Assembly: GCA_002436005.1 (NCBI GenBank)
Contig: DIXG01000089.1
Span: 1 to 42,158 of the forward strand
Source: Anaerolineaceae bacterium UBA6086
Lineage (GTDB): Bacteria; Chloroflexota; Anaerolineae; Anaerolineales; Anaerolineaceae
Direction of reading: 5' to 3'
Length of the DNA: 42,158 bases
Below, piece after piece: positions 31,655 to 41,377 of this stretch. The notes beneath the pieces are model-generated. The model ran no database searches. It was not told the DNA's origin and saw nothing but the letters and a program-made list of their open reading frames with translations. The position numbers and the translations under genes were made by a program. Within the stretch, counting starts at the first letter, position 1, and every line of letters begins with the position of its first letter.

Positions 31655-34222
31655 TCAGTCGTCACTGAAATAACGACGTTTCCACTCATACAACAGATTG
31701 AGCGCTTCAATTGGCGTCAGGCTGTTGATATCCAGGTTTTGGAAAGCCTCCAAAAGGGCGTTGTTCTCGGGGAAAAGGGTCAGCTGCTGTCTGGTTGTTT
31801 CTTTTCGTTCCAAAGTGGAACCGGAGGTTTTTTCCAGCTGCTGCAGAATTTCATCTGCGCGCTGTATCACGGGTTTAGGCAAGCCAGCCAACTGGGCAAC
31901 ATGAATGCCGTAGGAGCGATCTGCCCCTCCGGGGATGATCTTGTGCAGAAAGATCACATTGCCGTCGGATTCGGAAACGGCAACGTTATAATTCCGAACA
32001 CCGGGCAGCATCTCTGCCAGCTCCGTTAACTCATGATAATGTGTGGCAAAAAGGGTGTAGGCTTTCAGGTTGGGGTGGCTGTGAATGTATTCGATCATTG
32101 CCCAGGCAATCGAAACGCCGTCATAGGTGCTGGTGCCCCTGCCGATTTCATCGAGGATCAACAAGCTGCGGGAGGTGGCATTGTGCAGGATATTTGCTGC
32201 TTCGATCATCTCAACCATGAAGGTGGATTGACCGGCGTGGATTTCATCCTGGGCGCCTATGCGCGTGAAGATGCGGTCCACCAGTCCAATCCGGGCTGAT
32301 TCGGCTGGGATAAAAGATCCCATTTGTGCCATCAGCACGATCAGGGCAACCTGCCGCAAAAAGGTGGATTTACCGCTCATATTTGGCCCTGTAATGATCC
32401 GAATGATCTCATCCTGGTCCATAATGGCATCATTGGGCACGAACCGTTCAGAGGTGCGAAGTTTTTCAACCACAGGATGCCGGCCGTTGACAATTTCAAG
32501 GCATTTTTCTGCTACAATTTCAGGTCTTCGGTAGCCGTTTAAGGCGGCTGCTTCCGCTAAAGAGACAAAAGCGTCAATTTCGGCGATGGCTCGGGCTGTT
32601 TGGAGGAGCTGTTTTGATCCCCTGGCAAGTTCCTGACACACCTGTGAAAAAACACGGCTTTCAATCTCGTGGATATTCTCTTCCGCATTCAGCACGAGGG
32701 TTTCATATTCTTTTAGCTCTGGCGTAATATAGCGTTCTGCGTTCACCAGTGTTTGTTTGCGGATGTATTCTTCGGGAACGAGGTCCGTGTTGGATTTGGT
32801 CACTTCAATGTAATAGCCATAAACTTTGTTATAGCTCACCTTGAGGGATTTTATTCCCGTTCTTTCCTTCTCGATCTTTTCCAAGTTCGCAATCCACTCC
32901 CGGGCATGTTGGGAAGATTCGAGAATGTTGTCCAGTTCAGCTGAAAAGCCCTTTCGGATGATGCCAATATTTGCCAGGGTGGCTGGCGGTTCGTCCTGAA
33001 TGGCCGCTTTGAGAAGAGACAGCTGATCTTTGCATTCCCGCACCTGGTTCATCGTTTCTGCCAGCGCAGCAGGTGGATTTGTGATAATGCTGCGCAATGT
33101 GGGGATGCCTGTCAGATTTTCCCGGATGGCAACCAGGTCGCGCGGAATGGCATGCCCTGATATCACCCGGTTGGTCAGGCGCTCCAGGTCATCAAATTGA
33201 CCCAGGGCTTCCATCGCTTCTGCCCGAATCATGCCATTCTTAAAAAAGAATTCAACCGCATCCAGGCGCTGATTGATCTGGTCCACATTAAGCAGGGGTT
33301 TGCTGACCCATTGATGGAGAATACGGCTGCCCATGGGTGTTTGGGTTGAATCGAGCATACTCAATAAAGAGCCCTGGGTTTTTCCCGTGCGTATGGTTTC
33401 AGTCAATTCCAGGTTTCTACGGGTTTCTGCGTCCAACACCATGAAGTCATCCAGGGCATAGGTGCTCAGTCCGGTCAGAAGTTTCAGCGATTGCCGCTGG
33501 GTATCTTCCAGATAGGCAAGGATCGCACCTGCAGCCCGAATTGCCATTGGCTTGCCGCGTAAGCCAAACCCATCCAGTGTGGCGACGTCGAAGTGGTCCA
33601 TCAGGTTGTCGGTGCAGCGGCCCAGTTCGTAATGCCAGGTTTCATAGGGGGAGAGAAAGCCAGGTAAACCGTTGATCTCAGGCAGTGAGTCTGGCCAGAG
33701 GATCTCAGAGGGGCTGAGCCGGAACAATTCCGATCGCACCAGGCTTTCGATGTCATTTGATTTAATCTCAGCAGCAGAAAACTCTCCTGTTGTGATGTCC
33801 ACATAGGCGATTCCCGCGCGATTATCCTGGAAGAAGGCGGTTGCAAGGTAATTATTGTGATGGTGCTGCAATAGCCCGGGTTCAACGACAGTTCCGGGCG
33901 TGACCACACGCACCACTTCCCGCGGCACCAAGCCATTTTCAGGTTCATCCGAAACCTGCTCACAAATTGCCACGTGGTAGCCTTTATCGATCAGGCGGGA
34001 AAGGTAATTTTCGGCGGCATGATGCGGTATGCCGGCCATGGGCACACGGATGCCTTTGGAAACGGGACGCGAGGTGAGCACAATATCCAGCTCGCGAGAG
34101 GTGATTTTTGCATCCTCATCAAAGGTTTCGTAAAAATCACCCAAGCGGAAGAAAACGATCGCATCAGGATGCTGACGTTTGATCTCGAGATATTGTTTTC
34201 GGAGCGGGGTCACATCAGTCAT
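31655..34222 (-). CDS. mutS: DNA mismatch repair protein MutS
   Basis: An 855-residue MutS1. The mismatch-reading Phe-x-Glu is in GDFYETF (F30, E32). Connector, lever and clamp regions follow, and the ATPase domain has Walker A TGPNMSGKST near residue 610, Walker B region LLILDEIGRGTSTYDG and the FATHYHEL motif. The C-terminal end (ALNLLYEWKRR) is the usual dimerisation helix region. MutS recognises mismatches and recruits MutL, which is not in the window. It starts 17 bases after alaS, so the two are co-transcribed from upstream of alaS. Confidence 0.97.
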   Translation of the reverse strand: MTDVTPLRKQYLEIKRQHPDAIVFFRLGDFYETFDEDAKITSRELDIVLTSRPVSKGIRVPMAGIPHHAAENYLSRLIDKGYHVAICEQVSDEPENGLVPREVVRVVTPGTVVEPGLLQHHHNNYLATAFFQDNRAGIAYVDITTGEFSAAEIKSNDIESLVRSELFRLSPSEILWPDSLPEINGLPGFLSPYETWHYELGRCTDNLMDHFDVATLDGFGLRGKPMAIRAAGAILAYLEDTQRQSLKLLTGLSTYALDDFMVLDAETRRNLELTETIRTGKTQGSLLSMLDSTQTPMGSRILHQWVSKPLLNVDQINQRLDAVEFFFKNGMIRAEAMEALGQFDDLERLTNRVISGHAIPRDLVAIRENLTGIPTLRSIITNPPAALAETMNQVRECKDQLSLLKAAIQDEPPATLANIGIIRKGFSAELDNILESSQHAREWIANLEKIEKERTGIKSLKVSYNKVYGYYIEVTKSNTDLVPEEYIRKQTLVNAERYITPELKEYETLVLNAEENIHEIESRVFSQVCQELARGSKQLLQTARAIAEIDAFVSLAEAAALNGYRRPEIVAEKCLEIVNGRHPVVEKLRTSERFVPNDAIMDQDEIIRIITGPNMSGKSTFLRQVALIVLMAQMGSFIPAESARIGLVDRIFTRIGAQDEIHAGQSTFMVEMIEAANILHNATSRSLLILDEIGRGTSTYDGVSIAWAMIEYIHSHPNLKAYTLFATHYHELTELAEMLPGVRNYNVAVSESDGNVIFLHKIIPGGADRSYGIHVAQLAGLPKPVIQRADEILQQLEKTSGSTLERKETTRQQLTLFPENNALLEAFQNLDINSLTPIEALNLLYEWKRRYFSDD

Positions 34223-34239
34223 GGCATACGATGGTTTGG

Positions 34240-36975
34240 TTATTTGAGTGTGTTTTTGATGTAAACAGCGATCTGGTCCAGTGCTTCCTGAAGTTTGGAG
34301 GGGTCCTTTCCACCTGCCTGGGCAAGGGTTGGCCGCCCGCCACCGCCACCGCCCACTACCGAGGCGATTTGCTTAACGAGGGTGCCGGCATGAAAACCTC
34401 GAGCGACAAGGTCTTCGGTGACTGCTGCAATCAGCAAGGGTTTTCCGTCTTGTTCTGTGGCAAGCAAGACAATGCCAGACTCATATTTTTGTCTGAACCG
34501 GTCTGCCATTTCACGCAACACATCTGCGTCTGCATCGGGCAGGATCGCCCGGAGGACACGAACACCCTCAATCATCTTAACATCTTCTAACTTCTGGCTG
34601 AAAGAATTGGCAACCTGCTGTGCTTTCAGTGAGTCGATTTCTTTTTGTGCGTTTGTCAGTGACTCGGTCAGGTTTTTAATTTTTTGAACCAGCTCAGCCG
34701 GGGCAGTGCCTAGTAAGCGGTTTGCTTCGTCAAGTGTGTTCATCCGTTCACGGGCATACTGGTAGGCACGCCAGCCTGTAATCGCCTCAATACGCCGAAC
34801 ACCCGCCGCTATGCTGCCTTCGTAAGTGATCAGGAACAGGCCGATATCTCCGGTTTCATCCACATGTGTTCCGCCGCACAATTCATACGATAGGGCGTGT
34901 TCCTCACCAATCGTGATTGTGCGGACGACCGAATCATATTTTTCGCCGAAAAGTGCCATCGCACCCTCATCAATGGCTTCCTGCAAAGGCTTTTCCACAA
35001 TTTGGAGGGCATGATTGGCAAGGATCTCCTGGTTTACCCGCGCCTCAACTGCCAGAATCTGCTCACGAGTTAACGGTTTGGGGTTGTTGAAATCGAAGCG
35101 CAGTCGGTCTGGTGCAACCAGGGAACCAGCCTGGCGGGCATGTTCTCCCACAACCTCATGCAGTGCGGCATGAAGCAGGTGGGTGGCAGTATGGTTGCGC
35201 ATGATTTGGGTGCGGCGATCTTCATCCACCTTTGCAAGAGCCAGATCGCCAATCTTTGGCTGGCCCTTTATCACCTCGCCAATGTGGACGATGATGCCGG
35301 CAGCAGGTTTGTGCATGTCTGTAATCTTGATTTCCCAATCTTTGCCATCAGCACTGATGATCCTGCCCGTGTCGGAAACCTGTCCGCCGGATTCAACATA
35401 AAACCAGGTTTCTGGTAGCAGGACAGATACATGATCGCCTGGGTTAACTTGAACTGTTGAAGCATGATCCTTGACCAGCGCCAGGACTTCTAAGGGCTCT
35501 CGAATGGGAAGGTAGGGTGTGTATTTCACGCCGGATTGTTCGAGCTTGTTTTTCCCACGCAGGGTTTCAAACAGGTTCGCATAAACTTCCACATCTGCGC
35601 CGCCCATGTCACCAAATTCCTTGCCGGCGCCTGATGCCAGACGGTGTGCGTCCATGGCTTGCTGATACCCTTCCGTGTCCACATCCAGACCTTGTTCCTG
35701 GGCGATATCCCGGGTGATTTCCAATGGGAGCCCGAGAGTGGCATACAGATCGAAGGCTTTCGCGCCATCAAGGAGGTTGTTGCCCTGCGCTTTGAGTTCT
35801 GCCAAAAGATCATCCAGGTGCTCCAAGCCCGCGCTGACAGTTTTTGTAAACTGTTCTTCTTCGCGGGTCAGGTTTTCAAGGATGGTGTTCTCGTTTCGTT
35901 TGAGTTCTTTATAAAAATCGCCATAATCGTCAATGACCACCCGGGCAACTTCTGCCATGAAAGGTTTGTCCAAACCGAGCTTCATACCAAAACGGGCAGC
36001 ACGCCGGATCAGCATTCGGCAGATATAGTTTCTGCCAATGTTGCCGGGCACAACACCCTCCGCAATCAGGAAGGCTGTGGCGCGAGCATGGTCTGCGATC
36101 ACCCGATAGGGGGTTAGATTGGCTTCTCTTTCCTCCTCGGTCTGACCGGCGAGCTCCTGGACACGGCGGATCAGAGGCATAAAGAGATCTGTTTTGTAGT
36201 TCGATGATACACCCTGCATGATCGAGACAATGCGCTCGAACCCCATGCCAGTATCGATGTGTTTTTTGGTGAGGGGGATCAATTCGGTTGGCGAGAGTCG
36301 ATTATATTGGATAAAGACATTGTTCCAAAACTCAAGGAATCGCTCACAATCCCCGTTGACCTGGCAGACATGCCCGGGCTCACCGGCACGTTCACAAAAT
36401 TCGGGTCCACGATCAAAGTGAATTTCACTATCTGGACCGCAGGGACCGGTCTCTGCCATTTCCCAAAAGTTATCCTTGCGTCCGAAGGCAAGCAGGTGAT
36501 CCGGGTTGAACCCGGGCTGCTTGCGCCAAATATCTGCCGCTTCGAGATCTTCAGGGATTTCATCCAATTCATCTTTGAAGTAGGTGACCCAAAGGCGATC
36601 TTTGGGCAGTTGCCAGACTTCAGTAAGCAGCTGCCACGCCCAGGAAATGGCTTCTTCCTTGTAATAATCTCCAAAGGACCAGTTTCCGAGCATTTCAAAA
36701 AAGGTGTGGTGTGTGTTATCCCGCCCTACCTGGTCAAGATCGTTGTGTTTACCGGATACACGCAGGCATTTTTGCGAGTTGACCGCGCGAGTATAGGGGC
36801 GTTCATCCGTGCCGAGGAACACATCCTTAAATTGGACCATGCCGGCGTTGGTAAACAGCAGGGTGGAATCGCTACCTGGAACCAGTGAGGCAGAGGGGAC
36901 AAAAGTGTGTCCGCGAGTGATAAAAAAATCGATAAAATCCTGGCGAATGGATGCGCCTGTTTTCTTTCCTTGCAT
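34240..36975 (-). CDS. alaS: Alanine--tRNA ligase
   Basis: A 911-residue class II aminoacyl-tRNA synthetase. The catalytic core shows SLVPGSDSTLLFTNAGMVQFK, FFEMLGNWSFGDYYK and GPCGPDSEIHFD. The editing domain has the zinc/hydrolysis motifs HTATHLLHAALHE near residue 593 and CGGTHVDETGDIG near 702, followed by a coiled coil and a C-terminal C-Ala domain with a glycine-rich GGGGGGRPTLAQAGG run. It is slightly longer than the E. coli enzyme. The ATG follows CAGGAG. A TATAAT box on the minus strand at 37019-37014 is a plausible promoter element. No T-box leader is seen. Confidence 0.97.
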   Translation of the reverse strand: MQGKKTGASIRQDFIDFFITRGHTFVPSASLVPGSDSTLLFTNAGMVQFKDVFLGTDERPYTRAVNSQKCLRVSGKHNDLDQVGRDNTHHTFFEMLGNWSFGDYYKEEAISWAWQLLTEVWQLPKDRLWVTYFKDELDEIPEDLEAADIWRKQPGFNPDHLLAFGRKDNFWEMAETGPCGPDSEIHFDRGPEFCERAGEPGHVCQVNGDCERFLEFWNNVFIQYNRLSPTELIPLTKKHIDTGMGFERIVSIMQGVSSNYKTDLFMPLIRRVQELAGQTEEEREANLTPYRVIADHARATAFLIAEGVVPGNIGRNYICRMLIRRAARFGMKLGLDKPFMAEVARVVIDDYGDFYKELKRNENTILENLTREEEQFTKTVSAGLEHLDDLLAELKAQGNNLLDGAKAFDLYATLGLPLEITRDIAQEQGLDVDTEGYQQAMDAHRLASGAGKEFGDMGGADVEVYANLFETLRGKNKLEQSGVKYTPYLPIREPLEVLALVKDHASTVQVNPGDHVSVLLPETWFYVESGGQVSDTGRIISADGKDWEIKITDMHKPAAGIIVHIGEVIKGQPKIGDLALAKVDEDRRTQIMRNHTATHLLHAALHEVVGEHARQAGSLVAPDRLRFDFNNPKPLTREQILAVEARVNQEILANHALQIVEKPLQEAIDEGAMALFGEKYDSVVRTITIGEEHALSYELCGGTHVDETGDIGLFLITYEGSIAAGVRRIEAITGWRAYQYARERMNTLDEANRLLGTAPAELVQKIKNLTESLTNAQKEIDSLKAQQVANSFSQKLEDVKMIEGVRVLRAILPDADADVLREMADRFRQKYESGIVLLATEQDGKPLLIAAVTEDLVARGFHAGTLVKQIASVVGGGGGGRPTLAQAGGKDPSKLQEALDQIAVYIKNTLK

Positions 36976-37290
36976 GGCTTCTCCTGCTTAGTTTAATGTA
37001 TCCTGACGAAAGAATTATACGATATTTGGCGTGCTGTTGGAAATTTCCCCAAAGACGCGTGAATTCAATAATTGTTTTTTGCGGGTTTTTCTATGTGGCT
37101 TAAGTGCGTGCTGTCATTTTGAGGCTGATTACATCCTAAATAGCGCTTTACCGCCAAAGCGAATGTTTTATCAACCGAAGTTGTCTTGCTAAATAGCCCT
37201 GGTGCAACCGGTTGGGAGATTCTATTTCTAAGCACTCCAAAGAAACCGATTGATCAAAATCGAAGTTGTGGGGAGATTTTTTGCGAAAAT
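36976..37290. other. Intergenic region upstream of alaS
   Basis: Non-coding stretch of 315 bases. It holds the alaS ribosome site and a minus-strand TATAAT at 37019-37014, with only a weak -35 (TTCCAA) 17 bases upstream of it. A small hairpin CGCTTT/AAAGCG occurs at 37144-37161. No clear terminator for the flavodoxin operon was found, so some read-through into alaS is possible. Confidence 0.45.
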
Positions 37291-37755
37291 TTACAGGATT
37301 TGATCAGCCCAGGATTTTGCTCGTTCGATCTCACCATCCAGCAGGGGGCCTTCGGTGCCTGTGACGCCAAAGCCTGCGCTTTCAATTGGAAGTTCCGCAC
37401 CGGCTTTGGTCAATGCATTGGCAATTTTGACGTCTGCATAACCGAATAGTTTAATCATGAACTTTAAAAACCTTGATTCGGTTTGTTCCGGGTTGATGCG
37501 AGTGTCAAAAGCTGCCGCCTGGACGCCATCCAATTTACCCTTTGGCAGGCTTTTGATAAAGGTCATGATGGCAGGGGTGGCATTGAAGGCTCTTGTGGGG
37601 GAGCCAATGAACATGATTTTCAGGTCGTCTTTGTCTTGTTCGCGAATGTCGTTGACCTTTCTGACAGTGGCATCCCCAAGCGCTTCCCCAATAGCTTGAG
37701 CGATTTTTTCTGTGTTGCCAAAATATGAATCATAGACCACTAATTTTTCTGCCAT
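37291..37755 (-). CDS. Flavodoxin-family protein
   Basis: A 154-residue flavodoxin-fold protein. The FMN phosphate loop reads YDSYFGNTEKIA (about residues 8-19), followed by IMFIGSPTRAFNATPAI at the position of the second FMN loop. It lacks the highly acidic composition of classical long-chain flavodoxins and resembles the flavodoxin/nitric oxide synthase family proteins of anaerobes. It likely acts as an electron carrier or quinone reductase in the cytoplasm. It lies 35 bases after recR as the last gene of the dnaX cluster; no functional link is evident. Confidence 0.9.
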   Translation of the reverse strand: MAEKLVVYDSYFGNTEKIAQAIGEALGDATVRKVNDIREQDKDDLKIMFIGSPTRAFNATPAIMTFIKSLPKGKLDGVQAAAFDTRINPEQTESRFLKFMIKLFGYADVKIANALTKAGAELPIESAGFGVTGTEGPLLDGEIERAKSWADQIL

Positions 37756-37790
37756 TGATTTTACCTTCCCTATTTAGAGAGAATATTGCT

Positions 37791-38399
37791 TCAGTCGAGA
37801 TTCTGGCGGCCAGCCAGGGCACGCAGCAGTGTGCTTTGATCAGCATATTCCAGATCACCGCCAACTGGTAAGCCGAGGGCAAGCCGGGTAATGCGGAGAT
37901 TAAATTCCTGCAGCCTTTCGTGTAGATACATGGCGGTAGCATCCCCCTCCATGCTGGGATTGGTCGCCAGGATCACTTCTGTGAATTGGTGTGTTTTCAG
38001 GCGATCGTATAATTCTTTGATCTTCAAATCTTCTGGTCCGATGCCTTCGATGGGGGAGAGCACACCGTGTAAAACGTGATAGAGACCATTGAAGCCGCCA
38101 GTCTTCTCGAAGGCAAGAACATCCAAAGGTTCTTCAACAACACACAACGTGTGCTGATCGCGCTGGCTGCTGGCGCAGATTTCGCAGATTTTTGACTGTT
38201 TGTGGGTGATATTAAAACAGACCTCACATAGCGAAGTGTTCTTCTTGATGCCAATCAGGGCGTCTGCCAGGCTCTGGGAAAGTTCTTCTGGCGCGCGTAA
38301 TAAGTAAAACGTCAGACGTGAGGCTGTTTTGGGGCCAATACCAGGAAGGCGCGATAAGGCATCTACCAGATTTTGAACGGGCTCGGGCAGAGTTTGCAT
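37791..38399 (-). CDS. recR: Recombination mediator protein RecR
   Basis: A 202-residue RecR. The N-terminal helix-hairpin-helix LPGIGPKTASRL is followed by a four-cysteine zinc finger (C58, C61, C72, C75), a Toprim domain with CVVEEPLDVLAFEKTG and EVILATNPSMEGDATAMYL, and a C-terminal GLPVGGDLEYADQSTLLRAL. RecR clamps DNA and, with RecO and RecF, loads RecA at gaps. The gene starts eight bases after ybaB, in the common dnaX-ybaB-recR order. Confidence 0.97.
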   Translation of the reverse strand: MQTLPEPVQNLVDALSRLPGIGPKTASRLTFYLLRAPEELSQSLADALIGIKKNTSLCEVCFNITHKQSKICEICASSQRDQHTLCVVEEPLDVLAFEKTGGFNGLYHVLHGVLSPIEGIGPEDLKIKELYDRLKTHQFTEVILATNPSMEGDATAMYLHERLQEFNLRITRLALGLPVGGDLEYADQSTLLRALAGRQNLD

Positions 38400-38407
38400 T
38401 TGGTCGT

Positions 38408-38752
38408 TTACATTCCCAAACCCAGACCACCAAGCATATTGGTGAACGGGCTCATTTTTTCACTGGCTAATTCGCGCGATTTATCCAGCGCGGTGTTGAC
38501 GCCGCTGGTAATCAGATCTTGCAGAAGATCGATATCGGCATCTTCGAGCAGTTCAGGTTTGATGACCACCGATTGGCATACCTGATCACCTGTCATCGTA
38601 ATTGTGAGAACCCCGCCGCCAACAGACACTTCGACCGTTTCCTGCGAAAGTTCTTCCTGTGCTTGCGCCATTTGCTGCTGCATTTGTTGGATTTGCCCCA
38701 TCATACCGCCGCCTTCTTTACCCGGACGGGGGCGATTATAACCTTTTGCCAT
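38408..38752 (-). CDS. ybaB: YbaB/EbfC-family nucleoid-associated protein
   Basis: A 114-residue DNA-binding protein. After a basic, glycine-rich N-terminus comes the helical QIQQMQQQMAQAQEELSQETVEVS segment and the conserved strand GGVLTITMTGDQ, then ADIDLLQDLITSGVNTALDKSREL. YbaB dimers bind DNA and compact the nucleoid. ATG 38752 has AAAGG about eight bases upstream; a TTG at 38758 would add two residues. It sits between dnaX and recR, the usual place. Confidence 0.95.
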   Translation of the reverse strand: MAKGYNRPRPGKEGGGMMGQIQQMQQQMAQAQEELSQETVEVSVGGGVLTITMTGDQVCQSVVIKPELLEDADIDLLQDLITSGVNTALDKSRELASEKMSPFTNMLGGLGLGM

Positions 38753-38779
38753 TTTCAAAACCTTTCATTCTGTGATTTG

Positions 38780-40507
38780 TTAATCGATTTCTTTTGCACT
38801 GCTTATTTTACCACCCAGGTCACGCGTAGCAGTGCCAACCATGCCATCCTTGTCAATTTCAAGGTCATCTGGCAGGGCGCTCACCTGGCTTGAGGTGACG
38901 ATGCACTTTAGCACAAGAGGTTGCCCCAGCACCTCTTCCAAAATGTCTGCTGTGAGGTTCAGGTTTCCTTCCTTTTCCATCATTTCTTTCAGAATTTCGG
39001 AGGAGAAGCCAAGAATAAGAATGTTTTCATTCAGACCAGCCAGCTTGGATGAGTTCAGCAGACCCTCTGTTCGGCGATTGTGCTTACCAACAGCGGTTTT
39101 GATGAGCCCCCATGCTTTTTGAATATCCTTTAGCGAGACTTCTCCACTGTTGGGTTCTATTTCAGCCTCATTGACTTTTTCATCGGCTGCTGGAATATCT
39201 TTGGATTCTTTTAATTCTGGCTCGATGGATACAGCCTTATCCTGAATCTCAGGCGTTGTAGTGGTCTGGGGGCTTTGATCTTTGGGCTCAGCTTGTTTTT
39301 GTGCTGGGGCAGGAGTCTGTTTTGGGGCGGCTTTCTTGACCGTTTTTTGCTGGCTGGGTCGGTCAACCTGCTGTGTTGGAGTGGGGTGTGCTTTTGCAGA
39401 AGGTTGCTCTTGCGTTGTCGGAATCAGGGATGGGGCTGTAAGGTAGGTGGTAAATGCCAGCTCCAACCCGAGGCCTGGATGCCAGTTTGCATGGGTTTCT
39501 GATGTGGCATCATTGAAAGCATTTATTGCCAGCAGGAGATCATTTATTGAAAATTTGTTGGCATGTTCAAAGATTTTTTCCTTAACATTGTCTGCTACTT
39601 CGACCTGGTCATCATTGTTCATCTTGAAGAGCAGCACGTTTCGCAAGTAAGTGACCAATTGGCGAGCCAGCTGGCGTGGGTCTGTTCCACTATCCAGTGA
39701 TTTATTAATCTGGAAAAGTCCTTCTGCCGTGTTCCTGGCAACCAGATGATCAACAATCTCAATGACACTCAGGTTTGTGGCTGTGCCCATTACTTTTTCA
39801 GCCATTTCGAGGGTGATCATTTCATCCAAAGAGGAAAGCTGGTCAAGCAGGGAGATGGCATCACGGAAGCTGCCGGTAGCCTGGCGGGCGATCAGGGTGA
39901 AAACCGGGTCTGCGACTTTGAAACCTTCCTGTTCGCTCCTTTGTCTGAGCAAATCAACAATATCTTTGACCGGAATACGACGAAATTCGTGCTGCTGACA
40001 GCGAGAAAGCACCGTTGGCGGAATTTTATGAATTTCGGTTGTTGCCAGGATGAAAATTGCATGCGGTGGGGGCTCTTCCAGCGTTTTCAAAAGCGCATTG
40101 AATGCAGCTGTGGACAGCATATGGACTTCATCAATGATATAGACTTTATATTTGCCTTGCGAGGGCGAGAAATTGATCTTATCCCGCAAATCCCGCACAT
40201 CATCTACGCTGGTATTGGAGGCGGCATCAATCTCGATCAGATCCATGAAGCGTCCGTCATTTAAGGACTTGCAGTGGTCACACTGGTTGCAAGGACGATT
40301 GTGCAGGTCTGGATCCAGGCAGTTTACCGCCTTTGCAAGAAGTCGGGCGGTGGTTGTTTTGCCTGTACCGCGCGGACCGGCAAACAGGTACGCATGCGCA
40401 ACCCGATCGTTGATGACGGCATTGCGTAGCGTTTGGGTGACATGTTCCTGGGCAATGACCTCATTCCAATCTTGAGGTCGCCATTTCCGATAAAGTGCTT
40501 TTGCCAT
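38780..40507 (-). CDS. dnaX: DNA polymerase III subunit gamma/tau
   Basis: A 575-residue clamp-loader ATPase. It starts with the family signature ALYRKWRPQDWNEVI and has Walker A GPRGTGKTTTARLLA, a four-cysteine zinc module (CLDPDLHNRPCNQCDHC), Walker B IIDEVHML and the sensor region ATTEIHKIPPTVLSRCQ. Residues about 370-465 form a low-complexity linker rich in P, Q, K, A and E, followed by a C-terminal domain. DnaX loads the sliding clamp with the delta subunits. The gene begins 14 bases after the lamin-tail-domain gene. No obvious A-rich frameshift site for a short gamma form was seen. Confidence 0.96.
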   Translation of the reverse strand: MAKALYRKWRPQDWNEVIAQEHVTQTLRNAVINDRVAHAYLFAGPRGTGKTTTARLLAKAVNCLDPDLHNRPCNQCDHCKSLNDGRFMDLIEIDAASNTSVDDVRDLRDKINFSPSQGKYKVYIIDEVHMLSTAAFNALLKTLEEPPPHAIFILATTEIHKIPPTVLSRCQQHEFRRIPVKDIVDLLRQRSEQEGFKVADPVFTLIARQATGSFRDAISLLDQLSSLDEMITLEMAEKVMGTATNLSVIEIVDHLVARNTAEGLFQINKSLDSGTDPRQLARQLVTYLRNVLLFKMNNDDQVEVADNVKEKIFEHANKFSINDLLLAINAFNDATSETHANWHPGLGLELAFTTYLTAPSLIPTTQEQPSAKAHPTPTQQVDRPSQQKTVKKAAPKQTPAPAQKQAEPKDQSPQTTTTPEIQDKAVSIEPELKESKDIPAADEKVNEAEIEPNSGEVSLKDIQKAWGLIKTAVGKHNRRTEGLLNSSKLAGLNENILILGFSSEILKEMMEKEGNLNLTADILEEVLGQPLVLKCIVTSSQVSALPDDLEIDKDGMVGTATRDLGGKISSAKEID

Positions 40508-40521
40508 AATCTATCTTTTGG

Positions 40522-41058
40522 TCAGGGTATTGAGTAGGTTGTTATCTGATTGCCTGCAGGATCCAGCAGGCTTGCTATCTCACCAGATTGCCAGATAGGC
40601 GCATCTGATTGCCAATATAATTCTATCACTGTATTATCTCCTCTTTTGGATAGGACCTTGACTGATCCTTCGTTATTGAGGATTAGCGCCGGAAAGGTGA
40701 ATTTATTCCCTTGCTGATCTACCAGCTGCCAATGGGTCAGGTCAATTGGACCCTGACTTTGATTTATAATCTCAACATATTCCACATCCAGGTTGCCTGC
40801 GCCCACGATTGTTAGAATTTTCACGTCAAAATCCTCTTCAATAAAATCGATTTGCAAATCGGTTGCACCGTTCTCATCTGCGGGATCTTGAGAGGTGGGG
40901 CTGTCGCTGCGATTTTCAGCAGAGGAAAGGGGAGTTTGGCCAGAGTATTCCGGGACGGGATGGGTCAGATCCCAAATCCACAGCACGCTCAGTGTTGTCA
41001 ATGCTGAAACGATGATATTGACAAGGACAAACAGGATTAAATTGGATGCTTTTTTCAT
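40522..41058 (-). CDS. Membrane-anchored lamin-tail-domain (LTD-like) protein
   Basis: A 178-residue protein with an N-terminal membrane anchor (about residues 6-28), a disordered S/P/D/E-rich spacer, and a C-terminal beta domain of about 90 residues. The latter shows the lamin-tail pattern: ILTIVGAGNLDVEYVEIINQS, then PIDLTHWQLVDQQGNKFTFP and LNNEGSVKVLS. Bacterial LTDs are extracellular Ig-like folds attached to surface proteins; the function here is unknown. ATG 41058 has GGAAGG upstream and begins a basic MKKASN leader, better than the frame start at 41097. It precedes dnaX by 14 bases, an unusual partner. Confidence 0.82.
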   Translation of the reverse strand: MKKASNLILFVLVNIIVSALTTLSVLWIWDLTHPVPEYSGQTPLSSAENRSDSPTSQDPADENGATDLQIDFIEEDFDVKILTIVGAGNLDVEYVEIINQSQGPIDLTHWQLVDQQGNKFTFPALILNNEGSVKVLSKRGDNTVIELYWQSDAPIWQSGEIASLLDPAGNQITTYSIP

Positions 41059-41377
41059 CTGAGTTGCCTTCCCACGGTGTATATAGAATAATAGCACAAC
41101 TAAAAATAATTGTTGATAGGATCGTGCATCTATCGTGGCAATGGTGAAAACACCGAAGACTCAATTACAAAAATCAGACGCCTAAATTAATTAACAATTC
41201 GATAACATAATCTTGCAGTTTCATTAATAGCCGTGTGTTATCCTATACATGGTTTTGGTGATTTGATTTCTCTCCTTTCAAGTTTGACCTGAAACCGAAT
41301 GAGATAAATGGTGAGGTTAACGTTGTAAAACAGGCGTTTGGTGAGGCGCCTGTTTTGCATTTAACCCTGATAAATTT
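41059..41377. other. Intergenic region upstream of the dnaX cluster
   Basis: AT-rich non-coding stretch that must hold the promoter for the lamin-tail-dnaX cluster. No confident -35/-10 pair was found. It also contains the terminator of the DinB-like gene at 41327-41356. No RNA gene or repeat was recognised. Confidence 0.45.
41327..41356 (-). terminator. Probable intrinsic terminator of the DinB-like gene
   Basis: Arms 41327-41336 (AAAACAGGCG) and 41347-41356 (CGCCTGTTTT) form a 10-bp stem with a 10-base loop, 21 bases after the DinB-like stop codon. The minus-strand T run is short (TTTTAC). Confidence 0.72.

Noticed and set aside
36976..37290. T-box leader for alaS
   Set aside because: No T-box consensus, specifier loop or antiterminator hairpin was found upstream of alaS.
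39550..39600. Programmed frameshift site in dnaX giving a short gamma subunit
   Set aside because: The run GGAAAAAATC on the minus strand does not fit a slippery X XXY YYZ heptamer in the reading frame, and no following stem-loop was apparent.
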